This document shows positions 49,301-61,060 of a stretch of 64,000 nt of DNA, piece after piece. The notes beneath the pieces are model-generated. The model was not told where the DNA came from and made no database searches. It saw only the letters and a program-made list of their open reading frames with translations. The translations under genes were made by a program, and so were the position numbers. Origin of the DNA: Ectocarpus siliculosus (lineage: Eukaryota > Sar > Phaeophyceae > Ectocarpales > Ectocarpaceae); assembly GCA_000310025.1 (NCBI GenBank), contig FN649734.1, positions 3,724,003 to 3,788,002 on the forward strand, written 5' to 3'. How positions within the stretch are numbered: the first letter of the stretch is position 1; every line of letters begins with the position of its first letter.

Positions 49301-51390
49301 CACACCCCAGCGACCCTCACGCAAGGGGAACAACTCGTGTTCAGCACAACAGGCAAGGAGTGTTACGTTTCACAGCTTGTCTTCTTCAACGTCAGTACAT
49401 ACCGGTTCAGGGGTGGGCACGATGGGCTCGGGTGTCGGCGCGACCTGACAGCATTAAACAGCACACAGAGAATGAAATGAAGAGTTGCGTCAACGACTTA
49501 GCCTCGTAACATGTATCGTGTAGCCCTGCATGAGTTGCCGAACGTGGGTTGTTTTTGGCTGTTTTTGGCCGGTTTCAATACTGGAAGCCTATCGTCTAGA
49601 GATGTACCGGTTCGGGGATGGGAGCCACGGGTTCGGGTGTCGGGACAGCATACGTAGCGTTCAGAAAAGGGACCCACAAAGCCACGAAGAGAAAATAAGG
49701 CAATAGTTGCGGCCACTGTTGCACAGCAATCTCTTACGCCCGATGTGGGTGCATTGTCGAAATAATTGGATTCCCAAATTCTCGTGAAGGCTGCAAACTC
49801 GAACGGATGCAGGCGGTTGCATCAAAATATTCTTACGTTCAGTACTACTGTACAGGTTGAAGAAACTGGGAGAAGAAACGACGCGCGGGCCGATGAACTC
49901 GCAACAACCACATATCGGTGTCTCATAGCAAGTCAAGGCGACCACCTCGTATGCATTGACCCGAACTGAGGGGGGCGCCTTGCCGGGGTACCGAAACATT
50001 GAAGCGCCTTTGCCACCTCATGGAATCGTTCCCGGAAAAGAGTATCTACACATGTCTTGCCTAATGAAGCATCAAGGCGTAGGCCTCTGAGCGACGCAGA
50101 CTCAAAAGCTGTGTGCGTCTTGCCACCGAAAAGTGGTAGCTATTGTGAAACTATAACCTTGAATAGTAGGGCTCACCGGCTCTGGCGTGGGCTGTGGGGT
50201 AGACACAGGCTCTTCGGTAGGAAGCGGAGCTGTGCGGAGCAGAATAACATCAGGTGAACACGATATTGAGGCGGTACGCGAAGTTGATATCAATTGTGGG
50301 ATCGAGTAAGATGGAACATGTCAATATAACCCAAAATATGGAGATGTGAGCATCCGTCCACGCTGATGTTGTCTCTCGCACCTTTGAGTACGCGGCAGGC
50401 GTCTCGGATCGAGCACGATCGATCAGTGCCGAGTTTCCCCTACCCAATCATTTGCTTCGGTGCTTTCGAACCCTGTAAACACGCTGTGCCGGAATTTTTC
50501 AGTGTCGGATCTATCCCCCGAAACTCCGACTGATTGGCTGAGTCTGCCGCACCTTAGGAAACCGAGAGATTCGTTGCAACTCGGCTCCCACGGCCCCCCT
50601 ATTCTCGTAGAGTCCAATATATTGTTCGATCGTTTCTTCATCTCACTTCCTTCGGTCCATAGCATCATCAAAAAGGAGCAGCTGTCCGTGTTGCCCACCG
50701 CATCGCCGGCGGTGACGGTGGCGATCACTGCAGCACCAGCTCCGCCCGTCAGGGTGGTGCCGTAAGGGTCACCTCCATATTGCCCAAAATCGAAGGATTA
50801 GAACCCGAAGATGATGGACCCGTCGACCGCGTTGATCACTTCGAAATTCCACTCGGCCTTTGTTTCTTCCCCGACAGCGGCCCACCGGGTGTCCTGGCGA
50901 ATCATTATGGTGCCAGATCCGACAGCAACCTCCTTGTACTGGTCGGGGATGCACTCGATCTCGAACTCTGGTGACGGAAAATCCCGCCCGATAGAGCAGG
51001 GGGTGGTTGTGCGTGTTACGGAGTCATGCGACGTGATGTGATACCACGCCCCGCAGGGAAGTGGCAAAAGATTGCGCTGCATTTTTGCTTTTCTTTGCGC
51101 GCCGAAAGCGACACCAGATGGCGGCTACGCGTCCAGGAATTAGGTAGGACGCCGCGACAACGATGTCACCAGGAGTACCTTACGCGACTCCGCACACCCA
51201 CGAATGACACACATTGATTGCTCGCAACCCTTCACGGGCTAGAGGTGTTTTTTCCGCCACCCAGCGAGAAGCTCAAGCTTCGCCGGCGACGTACATTGGC
51301 ACGGAACCAGAGTCTCGTCACCAAGAATTTCGGGGAGTCTCAGCTGTGTTCTAATGGCCTGGGTGCCGTGTCCGCATCATGTACTAGTCT
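46380..51390 (-). repeat. Segmental duplication, copy B
   Basis: Same-orientation counterpart of 13,830-21,320, carrying the homologous exons in the same order. Exon lengths of 321, 53, 543 and 147 bp are preserved exactly between the copies. Confidence 0.85.
47118..50967 (-). pseudogene. Discoidin-like carbohydrate-binding protein, copy B (disabled)
   Basis: Homologous exons on the minus strand: 50647-50967, 50177-50229, a decayed linker exon near 49,608-49,646 without a usable AG, 49403-49444 (42 bp), 49044-49109 (66 bp), 48196-48738 and 47118-47264. A TAA at 50,798-50,800 interrupts the HYR-like exon where copy A codes for Tyr. A TAG at 47,259-47,261 is the second codon of the last discoidin exon, where copy A has Lys. 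No signal-peptide exon is visible upstream, because the duplicated block ends before it. The 543-bp discoidin exon is intact and keeps a normal CAG acceptor, so it represents the ancestral splice site better than copy A does. A truncated or chimeric transcript cannot be excluded. Confidence 0.82.
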
Positions 51391-52190
51391 ACATATACAT
51401 GGTTCCCCCAACGGTACACTTGAAAAAACATATCAAGACACATAGGCCTACAAATCGAAAACCGGGATCCGTGGGGGGGCGGGGGAGTGATTTTTTTGGG
51501 CGGGGGTCATATATATACTCATGTATTCCCGGGTGTTGCGCCGAGGCGTCGGCGCCTTGGCGTCCGGCTCTCGCATGGTGTGCATCACCGTTGACGCTGC
51601 TGGCGGTGCAGAGCTGTGGAGACCGCACGAGAGATGACAGACGCCCTCCACACTGCAGGGTCGTCTTCGCAATCTTCTCATGCATACCCCCTTGAGAATC
51701 TAGGGGCAGCCGCTAGCCCGCCAGTCGGCTGTGTGGTCGATTGGTCAAGACAAACGTAACCCTGCAAGACCAAGGGTACGAGTAGATGTGCGAGACTATA
51801 TTCCCAGTTTTTTTGTGCTAGAAGCGGCCGGGGCAAGTTCGCAAGACAGGTGGTTCAATGGATGGTTGCCAACATTTGTGCAACCTGATCCATGACCTGC
51901 TCCAAAAGAATTGGGTTGTTTGCTGAGCTGTTTGGCTGTTTTCGAGCTTTGGTCGATACTACTGTACTTTCGTAGATACGAGCCGCTACGCAACCTAAGG
52001 TGCTTGTTTTCGTCTGTTCCTGTACTAGCACGACTGGGGAAACGTGGGCCGACATCGATGACGAGCAGACGCAGAACGGGTAACGAGAGCGAGGCATGTT
52101 TGCCATCCATCTACATGTACCTCAATGAAAAAAATCGACGATTCATCAAGACTCGTGGTAACTTTTCGAATTTCTCTCCCCCCCCCCCTC
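51390..52190. other. Spacer without a supported gene
   Basis: Only short open frames occur, with no domain I recognise. It lies between the duplicated block and the repeat cluster that starts at about 52,190. Confidence 0.4.
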
Positions 52191-52735
52191 CGTTGTAAAA
52201 CAAGCCGTCCCTCCCGGTGTTTGCCATCGGGGTTGAGTTTTCGTCGCTTGGCAGCGATGTTGTAAAACAAGCCGATTCACTTCGTGAGCTCGGCGACCAG
52301 GTTACCGGTTTATTTTTTGCCTTTGTTTTTTTTTTTTGCGTTAACCATGAATGGTGGTCGAGTAGATCATGTTGTGGGGGGTGGAGAACCCCCACTCCGC
52401 GCAAAGGGGATAATCGCACGTTGCGTTAAATTGGTCAAACACCCTTGAGGCAGTTACACAGAGCTTACAATTGTCTTTGGAACGCACCAGAAAATAAATG
52501 AAGTCATACGCAGCTGTCATCCGTACGCAAGGAAGTAAGCACAAGATGCCGAACACCCTTAGCAGGGTGCAGCGCACCCTTCATGCGACTCGCCGAATAC
52601 CTCACGGCGCTTCGCGCTTGGTTATGTGAGAGCCTGGTCCGGTGAGAACCCGGCGTGCTCCGTCCCGGCTTTGTAGGGATGCGAGGTCAATGGTCTAACG
52701 ACTACGGCATGCACGACTATGAGTACCCCCCCCCC
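52190..52735 (+). repeat. Dispersed repeat R, copy 1
   Basis: Direct copy of 54,590-55,100. It starts near TTTTCGTCGCTTGGCA(A/G)CGA and runs through GGTCGAGTAGATCATGTTGT, CTCCGCGCAAAGGGGATAAT and GCTGTCATCCGTACGCAAGG. It ends GGTCAATGGTCTAACGACTA followed by GAGTACC and a poly-C run. The end bears box-A-like TGGTCTAACG. Part of the same end occurs inverted at 2,270-2,420 and 5,535-5,640. Confidence 0.88.
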
Positions 52736-52817
52736 CCCCCCCATATTTGGCCTTGGGGAAGGGTTTTTCTTTGGTGGCCAGCACGTTGAAAATCTAGGCT
52801 CCCCCCCCGGGGTTTAT

Positions 52818-53604
52818 NNNNNNNNNNNNNNNNNNNNNNNNNNNNNNNNNNNNNNNNNNNNNNNNNNNNNNNNNNNNNNNNNNNNNNNNNNNNNNNNNNN
52901 NNNNNNNNNNNNNNNNNNNNNNNNNNNNNNNNNNNNNNNNNNNNNNNNNNNNNNNNNNNNNNNNNNNNNNNNNNNNNNNNNNNNNNNNNNNNNNNNNNNN
53001 NNNNNNNNNNNNNNNNNNNNNNNNNNNNNNNNNNNNNNNNNNNNNNNNNNNNNNNNNNNNNNNNNNNNNNNNNNNNNNNNNNNNNNNNNNNNNNNNNNNN
53101 NNNNNNNNNNNNNNNNNNNNNNNNNNNNNNNNNNNNNNNNNNNNNNNNNNNNNNNNNNNNNNNNNNNNNNNNNNNNNNNNNNNNNNNNNNNNNNNNNNNN
53201 NNNNNNNNNNNNNNNNNNNNNNNNNNNNNNNNNNNNNNNNNNNNNNNNNNNNNNNNNNNNNNNNNNNNNNNNNNNNNNNNNNNNNNNNNNNNNNNNNNNN
53301 NNNNNNNNNNNNNNNNNNNNNNNNNNNNNNNNNNNNNNNNNNNNNNNNNNNNNNNNNNNNNNNNNNNNNNNNNNNNNNNNNNNNNNNNNNNNNNNNNNNN
53401 NNNNNNNNNNNNNNNNNNNNNNNNNNNNNNNNNNNNNNNNNNNNNNNNNNNNNNNNNNNNNNNNNNNNNNNNNNNNNNNNNNNNNNNNNNNNNNNNNNNN
53501 NNNNNNNNNNNNNNNNNNNNNNNNNNNNNNNNNNNNNNNNNNNNNNNNNNNNNNNNNNNNNNNNNNNNNNNNNNNNNNNNNNNNNNNNNNNNNNNNNNNN
53601 NNNN
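52818..53604. other. Assembly gap (N run)
   Basis: 787 unresolved bases, flanked on both sides by poly-C or C-rich repeat ends, which probably caused the gap. A second gap of 51 N lies at 41,653-41,703. Confidence 0.99.
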
Positions 53605-53722
53605 GTTTTAAGGATTCCGGCAGGCCGGATTATGGGTCCCCCCCCCCCCCCCCCGTTATTTGCCATTGGGGATGGGTTTTCGTCGCTTGGCAACGACGTT
53701 GTAAATCAAGCCGCCCCCCCCG

Positions 53723-54389
53723 GTGTTCGGGATGGGAGAGGAGAGGTTGCCGAGAATAGTATGGGAGGCGAAGTGCGCAAACAAAAAGAGGGGTAGACAA
53801 CCTACGGAATGGGTCAAGGTTGTAGAGGACGTATGGAAGGGGTTCGACATCGACGAAGATGAAACGCTGGAAACGGAGGGTCCACAGGGGTTCAAGGAGA
53901 AGATATCTGTTGCTTGTGCCGAGAGAGAAGAACATAATCCAAGGAAAGAAACAGAGGATAAGGAGGGTCTAGAAGTGTACGGAATGTTGAAAGAAGGAAT
54001 AGGGTTCAAGGACTACCTACATGGACCAATGGATGCCGGGACAAAGCTCCAGGTCAACTTCAGGACCGGGGACATAGGCCTTCGAGAACGTCGACGAAGA
54101 CATAGGACGGTAGACGACGAAGACGACAAGTAAGTTCAAATGTGATTGCGGCTTCGAATGTGAAGACCGTGTTCATGTAGTCGCGGAATGTCCGTGGTAC
54201 GAAGAGGAGAGGGAAGTGTACATGACTGAGCTGAGAAAAATGCAAGGGAGGTACAGGGAGATGTTTGAGGCATGGAATAGAGAGGAGAGGACGGTAGCTG
54301 TACTGGGGAGTAGGAAGTGGTTTGAAAAGGCGGGAAGGGATATCGTTAGGATAGACAGACTAGGAAAGACATCTTTGAGCCACCTTTGA
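53723..54389 (+). pseudogene. C-terminal end of a LINE-type reverse transcriptase (frameshifted)
   Basis: A first frame (53,723-54,133) carries ERLPRIVWEA and KKRGRQPTEWVKVVEDVW, the pattern seen at the end of many non-LTR retrotransposon polyproteins. It stops at TAA and continues in a second frame (54,132-54,389) with a Cys/His knuckle CDCGFECEDRVHVVAECPWY (C-x-C-x3-C-x5-H-x4-C) and an EEERE helix. The RT core is missing upstream, where an N gap begins. Copies of repeat R lie on both sides. Confidence 0.7.
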
Positions 54390-54524
54390 CAACGTAGGAA
54401 GGGACGATTGGCCATCGGTGATCGGTCCTATGGGAACAATGCTCCGTTTTGTCGAGGGCGCGTGGTCAATGGTCTAACCGCTAAGGCATGCAAAACATAA
54501 GAGTACGCCCCACCCCCCGGTTTT

Positions 54525-55100
54525 TGCCATCGGGGTTGGGTTTTCGTCGCTTGACAACGACGTTGTAAAACAAGCCCCCCCCTCGGCGAATCCCCTCGAA
54601 ATTGGGTTTTCGTCGCTTGGCAACGACGTTGTACAATAAGCCAAGGCACTTCGTCAACTCGGCAACCAGGTTACCTTTTTTTTTTTACCTCTGTTTTTTT
54701 TGCGGTAACCATGAAGGGTGGTCGAGTAGATCATGTTGTGCGGGGTCGAGAACCCTCACTCCGCGCAAAGGGGATAATCGCACGTTGTGTTAAAATGGTC
54801 AAGCATCCTCGAGGCAGTTACACCGTGCTTCCAACTGTCTCTGGAAGTGAAAGCACCAGAAAATAAACTAAGTCACACGCAGCTGTCATCCGTACGCAAG
54901 GAAGTAAGCACAAGATGCCGAACACCCGTAGCAGAATGCGGCGCACCCTTCATGCGACTCGCCGAATACCTCACGGCGCGTCGCGCTTGGTGATGTGAGA
55001 GCCTGGTCCGGTGCGAGCCCGGCGTGCTCCGTCCCGGCTTTGTAGGGATGCGAGGTCAATGGTCTAACGACTACGGCATGCACGACTATGAGTACCCCCC
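54525..55100 (+). repeat. Dispersed repeat R, copies 2 and 3 (tandem heads)
   Basis: The TTTTCGTCGCTTG(A/G)CAACGA head occurs twice, near 54,540 and 54,605. The second continues as a full copy homologous to 52,190-52,735. An extra partial end (GGTCAATGGTCTAACCGCTA then GAGTACGCCCC) lies at about 54,470-54,520, and another head near 53,670. Confidence 0.85.
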
Positions 55101-55109
55101 CCCGAGCCC

Positions 55110-55790
55110 CAAAGCTTGTGCTCGCCCCAGGTTCGTTCTTTGGGCCCCGGCTCGTTGAAATTCTGGGTTTGTACTGAGGTGTTTATCAAGTCGAAAAAGT
55201 ATGTTTTTAGAGCCCGAAGGGCTTTTTCGTGTCATTTCGAGGCGTATTGCTGATAAATTGGCGAGGTGACGAATAAAAAATGTGGATTGTCCTGAATTCA
55301 GTTCTGTTTTTTTTTTTTTTCTATTCCCCACCTCTGCCCCTTATTCCGATTCCCCCACCCTTTCTCAAAGATCGATCTCGACCTATGGCGCGCACGTCTC
55401 GCGATATATTGCGCCAGAAAAGTGTGCGATACTGTACCCTGTTTCGGTCCTCTTGACCGCCTCGCCTTCTATCTTGCTGTCTTGATAGCTCGTTTTTGCT
55501 TCTCGAACTACAATGCTGTCCAAACTTGAATCTCAAAGTCCCCTTGGCAGCAACCAAAAGCAAGTATTAATTTCAGATGGTGGCTTAGTAAATGAAAGTG
55601 TGTGCGGACCGAATGAGTTTCCAACTCGACATGATGCCAATATCCATAGTACGACGAAAACCCTCTTTTCAGCTTTCCCACATGCATAAATTCTATTTTT
55701 TCGTTTGCCCTACAACGACTACCTGCAGGTAATTCCAACCAAATTCTGCTCAACGTACACATATCGTCCACCCGATGTTTTCCCTATTGT
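55110..55790 (+). repeat. Dispersed repeat, second copy of 21,650-22,025
   Basis: The same ordered blocks as the 21.6-kb copy, with about 300 bp of extra sequence after a poly-T run near 55,310-55,680. The extra part may be an insertion here or a deletion in the other copy. Confidence 0.65.
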
Positions 55791-55799
55791 ACCCATCCA

Positions 55800-57030
55800 T
55801 GTAAGGATGCTTCAAAATATAGAACGTACCATCTAACCTCGACAAATAACGTCATCATGTTATCTTTGTGATATACCAACGCGACGAGTATCGTCGGTGT
55901 TGCATGTCTGATTCACACTGAAACTCATTTGTTTTGTAGCGGGTTCAGATGGCTGCTGGCTGAGTTTAGTGCGTTGACAGATCATGACCCGACGGCGAAT
56001 GGAAGCAACAAATAAAATAGGCGTTCTTCGAGAGACAACCGTAATATTCTATAAATACGTTGTTGAAAAATATGTGTAGATACGCTGGTCATGGTACAAG
56101 ACGTTGAAGCCATTGGTAATCTACCGCGAACTGTGGAAGAGAAAGGATGCGGTGCTATGTAGAGAAATTCGCAGGTCAACGTTCGTTGTTGTGGTCACAA
56201 ACTAAACAGTCGTTCCGGACGCTGCTCAGTCAGTCAGTCACACTACCTTCTAACCGTGGCCTACAGTAGGCCCAGTACTCTAACCGTGGCCTAGGCCAAG
56301 TACCCGATGGAAGTACATCGCGAAATAATACACTTGTTATGCAAAAATGAACAAAACGCACCATAAATACCGAACAAACATGTAACACCTTCTGTGCTGA
56401 CGATGCCGTTGAAAAATAAATTTCATTTGGATTCATACATGAGATTCGAAGTTGTCAAAACGTATTCGAGAAGATATTAAAAAGTGAGCGACGGGAACAA
56501 GGAAGACGGCGAACCAGTGAAGAGGTGAGAAACAGCACGCAGGGTTGCACATGCTCGCACACTCCTGGAGAAGATATTCTATAGAGTGGTGGCGCATCGG
56601 CGTACGTATGCATATGCGCTGTGTTCGTATCACGACATATTGGCTCTCTAGGTCGTACTCACATTTTCACTACAAACCACCTCCCTCTGAAATGAACATG
56701 ATGCCGTTGGTTTGTGCCACGCCGATCCAAACATTCAACTTTTTCCGACATTGTTCGAGAAGGAAACAGAGCGATCACGACAGGAAGAAGATAGAAGGCG
56801 AACCGGTAAAGAGGGTCAAAACAGGGCATTGTCGCACAAATCTGGGGCAACATGCAACTTGCCTGCTTGTGGACTCACAGAGAGTCCAGAAAGACTGAAG
56901 GTAAACACACAATCTTCATGTCGTAACTAGGGTACTACTAAAGTTGGTTGCAGCGCTTCCGTCGTGATAGATCTTCGTTACTGTGCACACAAACACATGG
57001 ACACGTAGATATTATCCCTGACACACAACG
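55800..57030. other. AT-richer spacer, no supported gene
   Basis: Contains a short direct repeat, TCTAACCGTGGCCTA, twice near 56,248 and 56,279, and the word CAGTCAGTCAGTCAC. Short open frames show no recognisable domain. Confidence 0.4.
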
Positions 57031-57683
57031 CTTCCATGGATGGAGGAAGCTGGAAAACTATGCATGGGGAAACTCCCATGGACGGGGGCCTCGACGCCTT
57101 GTTCCATGGAAACGGCACGAACAAGCTTCCATGGAAGTCTTCGTCGACAGCTTCCATGGAAGCTGGAATGCTTCCACGAAAGCTGGAGTTAACGCATGTC
57201 CAGACCCTTCCATGGAAGTTGCTTTCATGTGCTTCCATGGAAGTTGATTTCGAATGCTGTCACCTACTTCCATGGAAGGAAGTTGCTTGCATGGAAGTTG
57301 TCGTGCTTCCATGGAAGTTGGCACAACTTTTAAGGAAATTGCAGCGACTCTGTCGAGCGACGAGCTTCCATGAAGTGTCACTTCCACGGAAGCTCGTCGC
57401 GCTTCCATGGAAGTCCGAAATCCTGCTTCCATCGAAGCAAATAGCGGCTGCTTCCATGGAAGCCGCTATTTGCTTCCATGGAAGCAGATTCACTTCCATG
57501 GAAGCCCGATGAGCTTCCATGGAAGAAGCGTCATGGAAGCTGGCTAACCGATCCAGACCAGCAGGTTCCATGGAAGTAAATTTGGCTCCCATGGAAGCCG
57601 CGGTGACTTCCATGGAAGTCAACTTGACTTCCATGGAAGCAGTGAACCACTTCCATGGAAGTAGATTTTGACTTCCATGGAAG
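57031..57683 (+). repeat. Array of the 12-bp palindrome CTTCCATGGAAG
   Basis: I count 15 exact copies of CTTCCATGGAAG and at least nine one- or two-base variants in 653 bp, separated by unlike spacers of mostly 8-25 bp. As the motif is its own reverse complement, both strands give frames rich in SME, LPWK and FHGS. Extended palindromes include 57,604-57,621 (18 bp) and an inverted-repeat structure at 57,437-57,473. It is not a regular minisatellite because the period and spacer sequences vary. Confidence 0.93.
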
Positions 57684-57784
57684 CTTAGTCCATTTATTTT
57701 TGTCAAATAGTGTAGGTTACCCCCGCCTGGCCTGCTCGAATATCTTCACGACGACGTCGTCAATGCACAAGCAGATTGTTGTTG

Positions 57785-58095
57785 GAGTAGATGCCGTGAA
57801 AGAGTGGCCCCTTTCGACCCCTCTCTCGGTGTTGTTCTATTTTATTTAGCATGTCAGCATCAAATAACCACATCTAATCATTCGGCTGCCCCGCCAGCTA
57901 CATATTTTAGTTTCGGTGCTTATGCGCATGGCTTAAACGCATACCGTGGTACATGTATCTGTCGGCCTTGCAGCAAATAGCACGCGATCGTCTCCGAGGC
58001 ACACCGAACCAGCAGCAGCCAAGTGCAGCACCATCAGCGGTGATTCGAGCAACAAACATTTAAAGAGAGGAGGTGGTGCTGCCTTGAGATCCACC
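57785..58095 (+). repeat. Dispersed repeat, second copy of 35,395-35,705
   Basis: Same ordered blocks as the copy at 35.4 kb, ending AGAGAGGAGGTGGTGCTGCC. Confidence 0.75.
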
Positions 58096-58099
58096 CGCC

Positions 58100-61060
58100 G
58101 TGTCTGTGAGAATTTGTGGAGTAAAAGATCCCGCCTGCAACCGCATGGTACTCGGTATCTCTCAATTTCACACTACTACTACTGACTGTAGGAGAGAGCG
58201 TCTGCCGCCCTCGAACCTCAGCAGCGCACTCTGTCTGGTGCGTGAGAAATGTACTACATCTTCTACAATTTCCCTGCGGATGTCTGTTGTTCTGTTGTGT
58301 CATATGTATAGCCAGCCGTGGGGAGCCCTACTTCGGTTCCAGAGCTCTGCAATCAACGACAACGTCGAGAGCCAGCTTGGCTTGCGTTCAAGAATTAAGC
58401 CGACCTCCCCGCTGCTGACAAGTCCTGCTCACCCGTGGAATGCGAGCAGGATGCCTACCCGGAAGTGCGCGAGAGTTGTTTGCCTACGTCAGCGCGGTAC
58501 TTCAGATAGATGCGTATGTTCAGAGTGGATAAATGGCGAGTTTGGGTTTAGGTTTTGAACAGTTCACTTTCACGTTAATGGAGATAGTCTAGAGCCAGTT
58601 TGCCAAGTTTTGTCATCTTGTAGCTTTTAGTTGCTTTGGTCAACACCACGCCAGGATGGGGCTGCTGCACACTTCATCTCACCAACGCAAGCACGCCGTC
58701 GGTCATGGAGCTTACTGCCAGGAGTGGGAGGACTCCTGCTTCGGCGCTGACAAAGGTTCAGATGTGTGTCAAATTGATGTCGGGCCACCACGGTTCGCTC
58801 TGCTTTTTTTCGAACACACGTACGTACACCCGCCCACAGCAGCGGCCGGAAATCTACTACACTCTATCGAACGTCCAACACGGGAGTGCGGCGTGGACCA
58901 CAACAATATCCTAGGGCACCTTGCTGCCTAAAGCGTTGTAGGCTCTGGCTGGAAGATTGGGGGGATGAGTTGCGAGAGAGCGATAAGCGTTTTGGGTGTG
59001 TTGCGTGCGGTTGTCGCTGCGTGCACACCCTGTCTGGATGCGTTCATATGCATTCCAGCTCGAATAACGTCGCGTCTCTCTCACAAGACGCTCGCAACGC
59101 TCCTCTCAGACCCATCTCGTTTGATGGCAAGGTACCCCAGAGCTGTGGAGCACGCCGCGTCGAAGGTTTCACCCGAATGCAAGCATCTGTTTGGGAAACA
59201 TACAGTAGCGACTTGGTCGCGGGCCGTGCTGATCAGATTCGCTCATGCTGACACCTTGACATCACATCGTTAAGAGAACAAACGGGACTGGGAACGGCGC
59301 TCTAAAAAAGTGAAAAGTGAATTTTCCGAAATGTGAACACACGGCTGTAACAGACGGTAGCTGCCCTTCGTGCTAAAACATACTTCCTAGGGTCGAAGGT
59401 TCAATTTTATAGCGGCAATAAACTGGCCCTTTTTCTTCCAAAAAGTGAAATATGGTAACGGCTAGATACAAACGACAAATTTCTCGCGGCTTCTCCAAAG
59501 TCTAAGTCACCAGCGAACCCATCCCCCCACGAACCGTTGTCCACCCGTTGCTCGCTTTGAAGCAGACATTCGCCCGTCAGTAGAGCTCTCCTTTCTCTAC
59601 CGCTCGCACCCACCCAGCCCCACCAACCCGTGCTGTGCTAACAACCTGTGCCGTTCCCTGGGCTGTAATAAATGGCAATGATGCTCTTATTGTTCAGGAC
59701 CCTCCAAAAGATCTGGTCGAAATGACTCACTCCACGACCCGGCATTCATGACTGACACTCGCACGGTCCACCCTTTGTATGATCTACTATCTTTTGCCTT
59801 CAGATTCTTGGGAACCCCCGCTGCTACATTCACTTGTCTGACCCATCCACCGCCAAGTCATAACCGCCGTGCCTTTAGCCTGCAAAATATTCACGTTGGG
59901 TTACGACGGAAGGGTACTCGACTTGACCGTTTTCACCTGGTGTTGCGCGGATCGAGGTCTCCGGCGACGACCAGACTCACAACCCGCTTTTTACACGACG
60001 ATAGTGAAACCAGGCCCTCCTAGCCATCCCACATAGCCTTCTCCTTCCGGGTATGAACCATGGTATCCTCAGGCTAAACGTATTCTTGTGGGACTAAATC
60101 ACCAGGCACACTGCTTCCGGCGATGCTTGGCACGGTTAAGATTCCCCCGAGATAATTCTTGCAGCTGGGCGATCTTCGGCGGAACAAGGTGGGTAGCAGG
60201 CCGTTTCGACGAACGATCGCCACATGCAGACGCGCGCGGTCGTTGTAGGGAAATGATTGTCTTCGGGTGATTGCTCTCACGCTTGCTGACATTTACACAT
60301 GACATTCAGGCCATAATTGCGTCGGCGGCGTGGAGGAAGACGAAGATGAAGAGTATCACAACACAACACGTGGAGCAAAGAAGGTACCGGGTACCAGGAA
60401 GAGGGCGGCACAGGGACAGAGACAGATGGAACGTCGACAAGGCGAGGCCTGTTCAATGTGTTCGCATTTCGTAACCGGTGCTCTTCTCGTCTATCTTCGT
60501 CTGCGGCTTGCTTGCGTATGGGCTTGATCTGATTGCCCGGTCTCGAGTTCGGCTTCGGCGGATTCTGCGCCTGGACTGTGGTTACTGCTGTTGTCTTCAC
60601 GTTAACAACCGTCCCGGTCTCTCTACTCTGCCTTCTTCGGTCCGCACTACAGTCCCTTGACGCGGTCGATTCCTGTGGTCACAGGCTACCTTACCCAACC
60701 AAGGCATACCAAACCAAAATGGACCCGAAGGGCCCGCAGGGCCCGCAAGTCAAAAGGAATCAACGACAGATAGTCAAGGGCCCTCCGCTCGCCTTCTACC
60801 CGCGATGTTAGGTAACCACAGACATGACAAACGAGGCTGCGGCCTACAACACGTCAGTTTTTTCAGTCCACGACAACATCCCGCCCTTTTGTCTCGGTAA
60901 AGGGGTGTGAAGTTGAAGACAACAACAACAGCAACAATAACAGCAACAACAACAACAACGAAAAGGTGCGGGTGGGCAACCAGGTGAGGGAATGAACGGC
61001 CACCCTTCCGCCTCTTTGCCACGCACCAGCCCTAAAATGGAACCAGCGGAGCGTGCATAC
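58100..61060. other. Stretch with no supported gene
   Basis: Several 60-150-codon frames exist. One at 58,656-58,931 has spaced Cys (YCQEWEDSC, DVC) and one on the minus strand near 59,460-59,600 reads SEQRVDNGSWGDGF, but neither has clear splice support or a known domain. This region may hold 3' exons of the minus-strand gene that starts to the right. Confidence 0.35.

Noticed and set aside
52719-53759. Long frames across the N gap
   Set aside because: They consist of unknown bases; only the flanks are real sequence.
57031-57683. CRISPR array or a coding repeat protein (SME/LPWK repeats)
   Set aside because: Motif spacing is irregular, no associated cas genes exist, and the same peptide-like pattern appears on both strands because the motif is palindromic.
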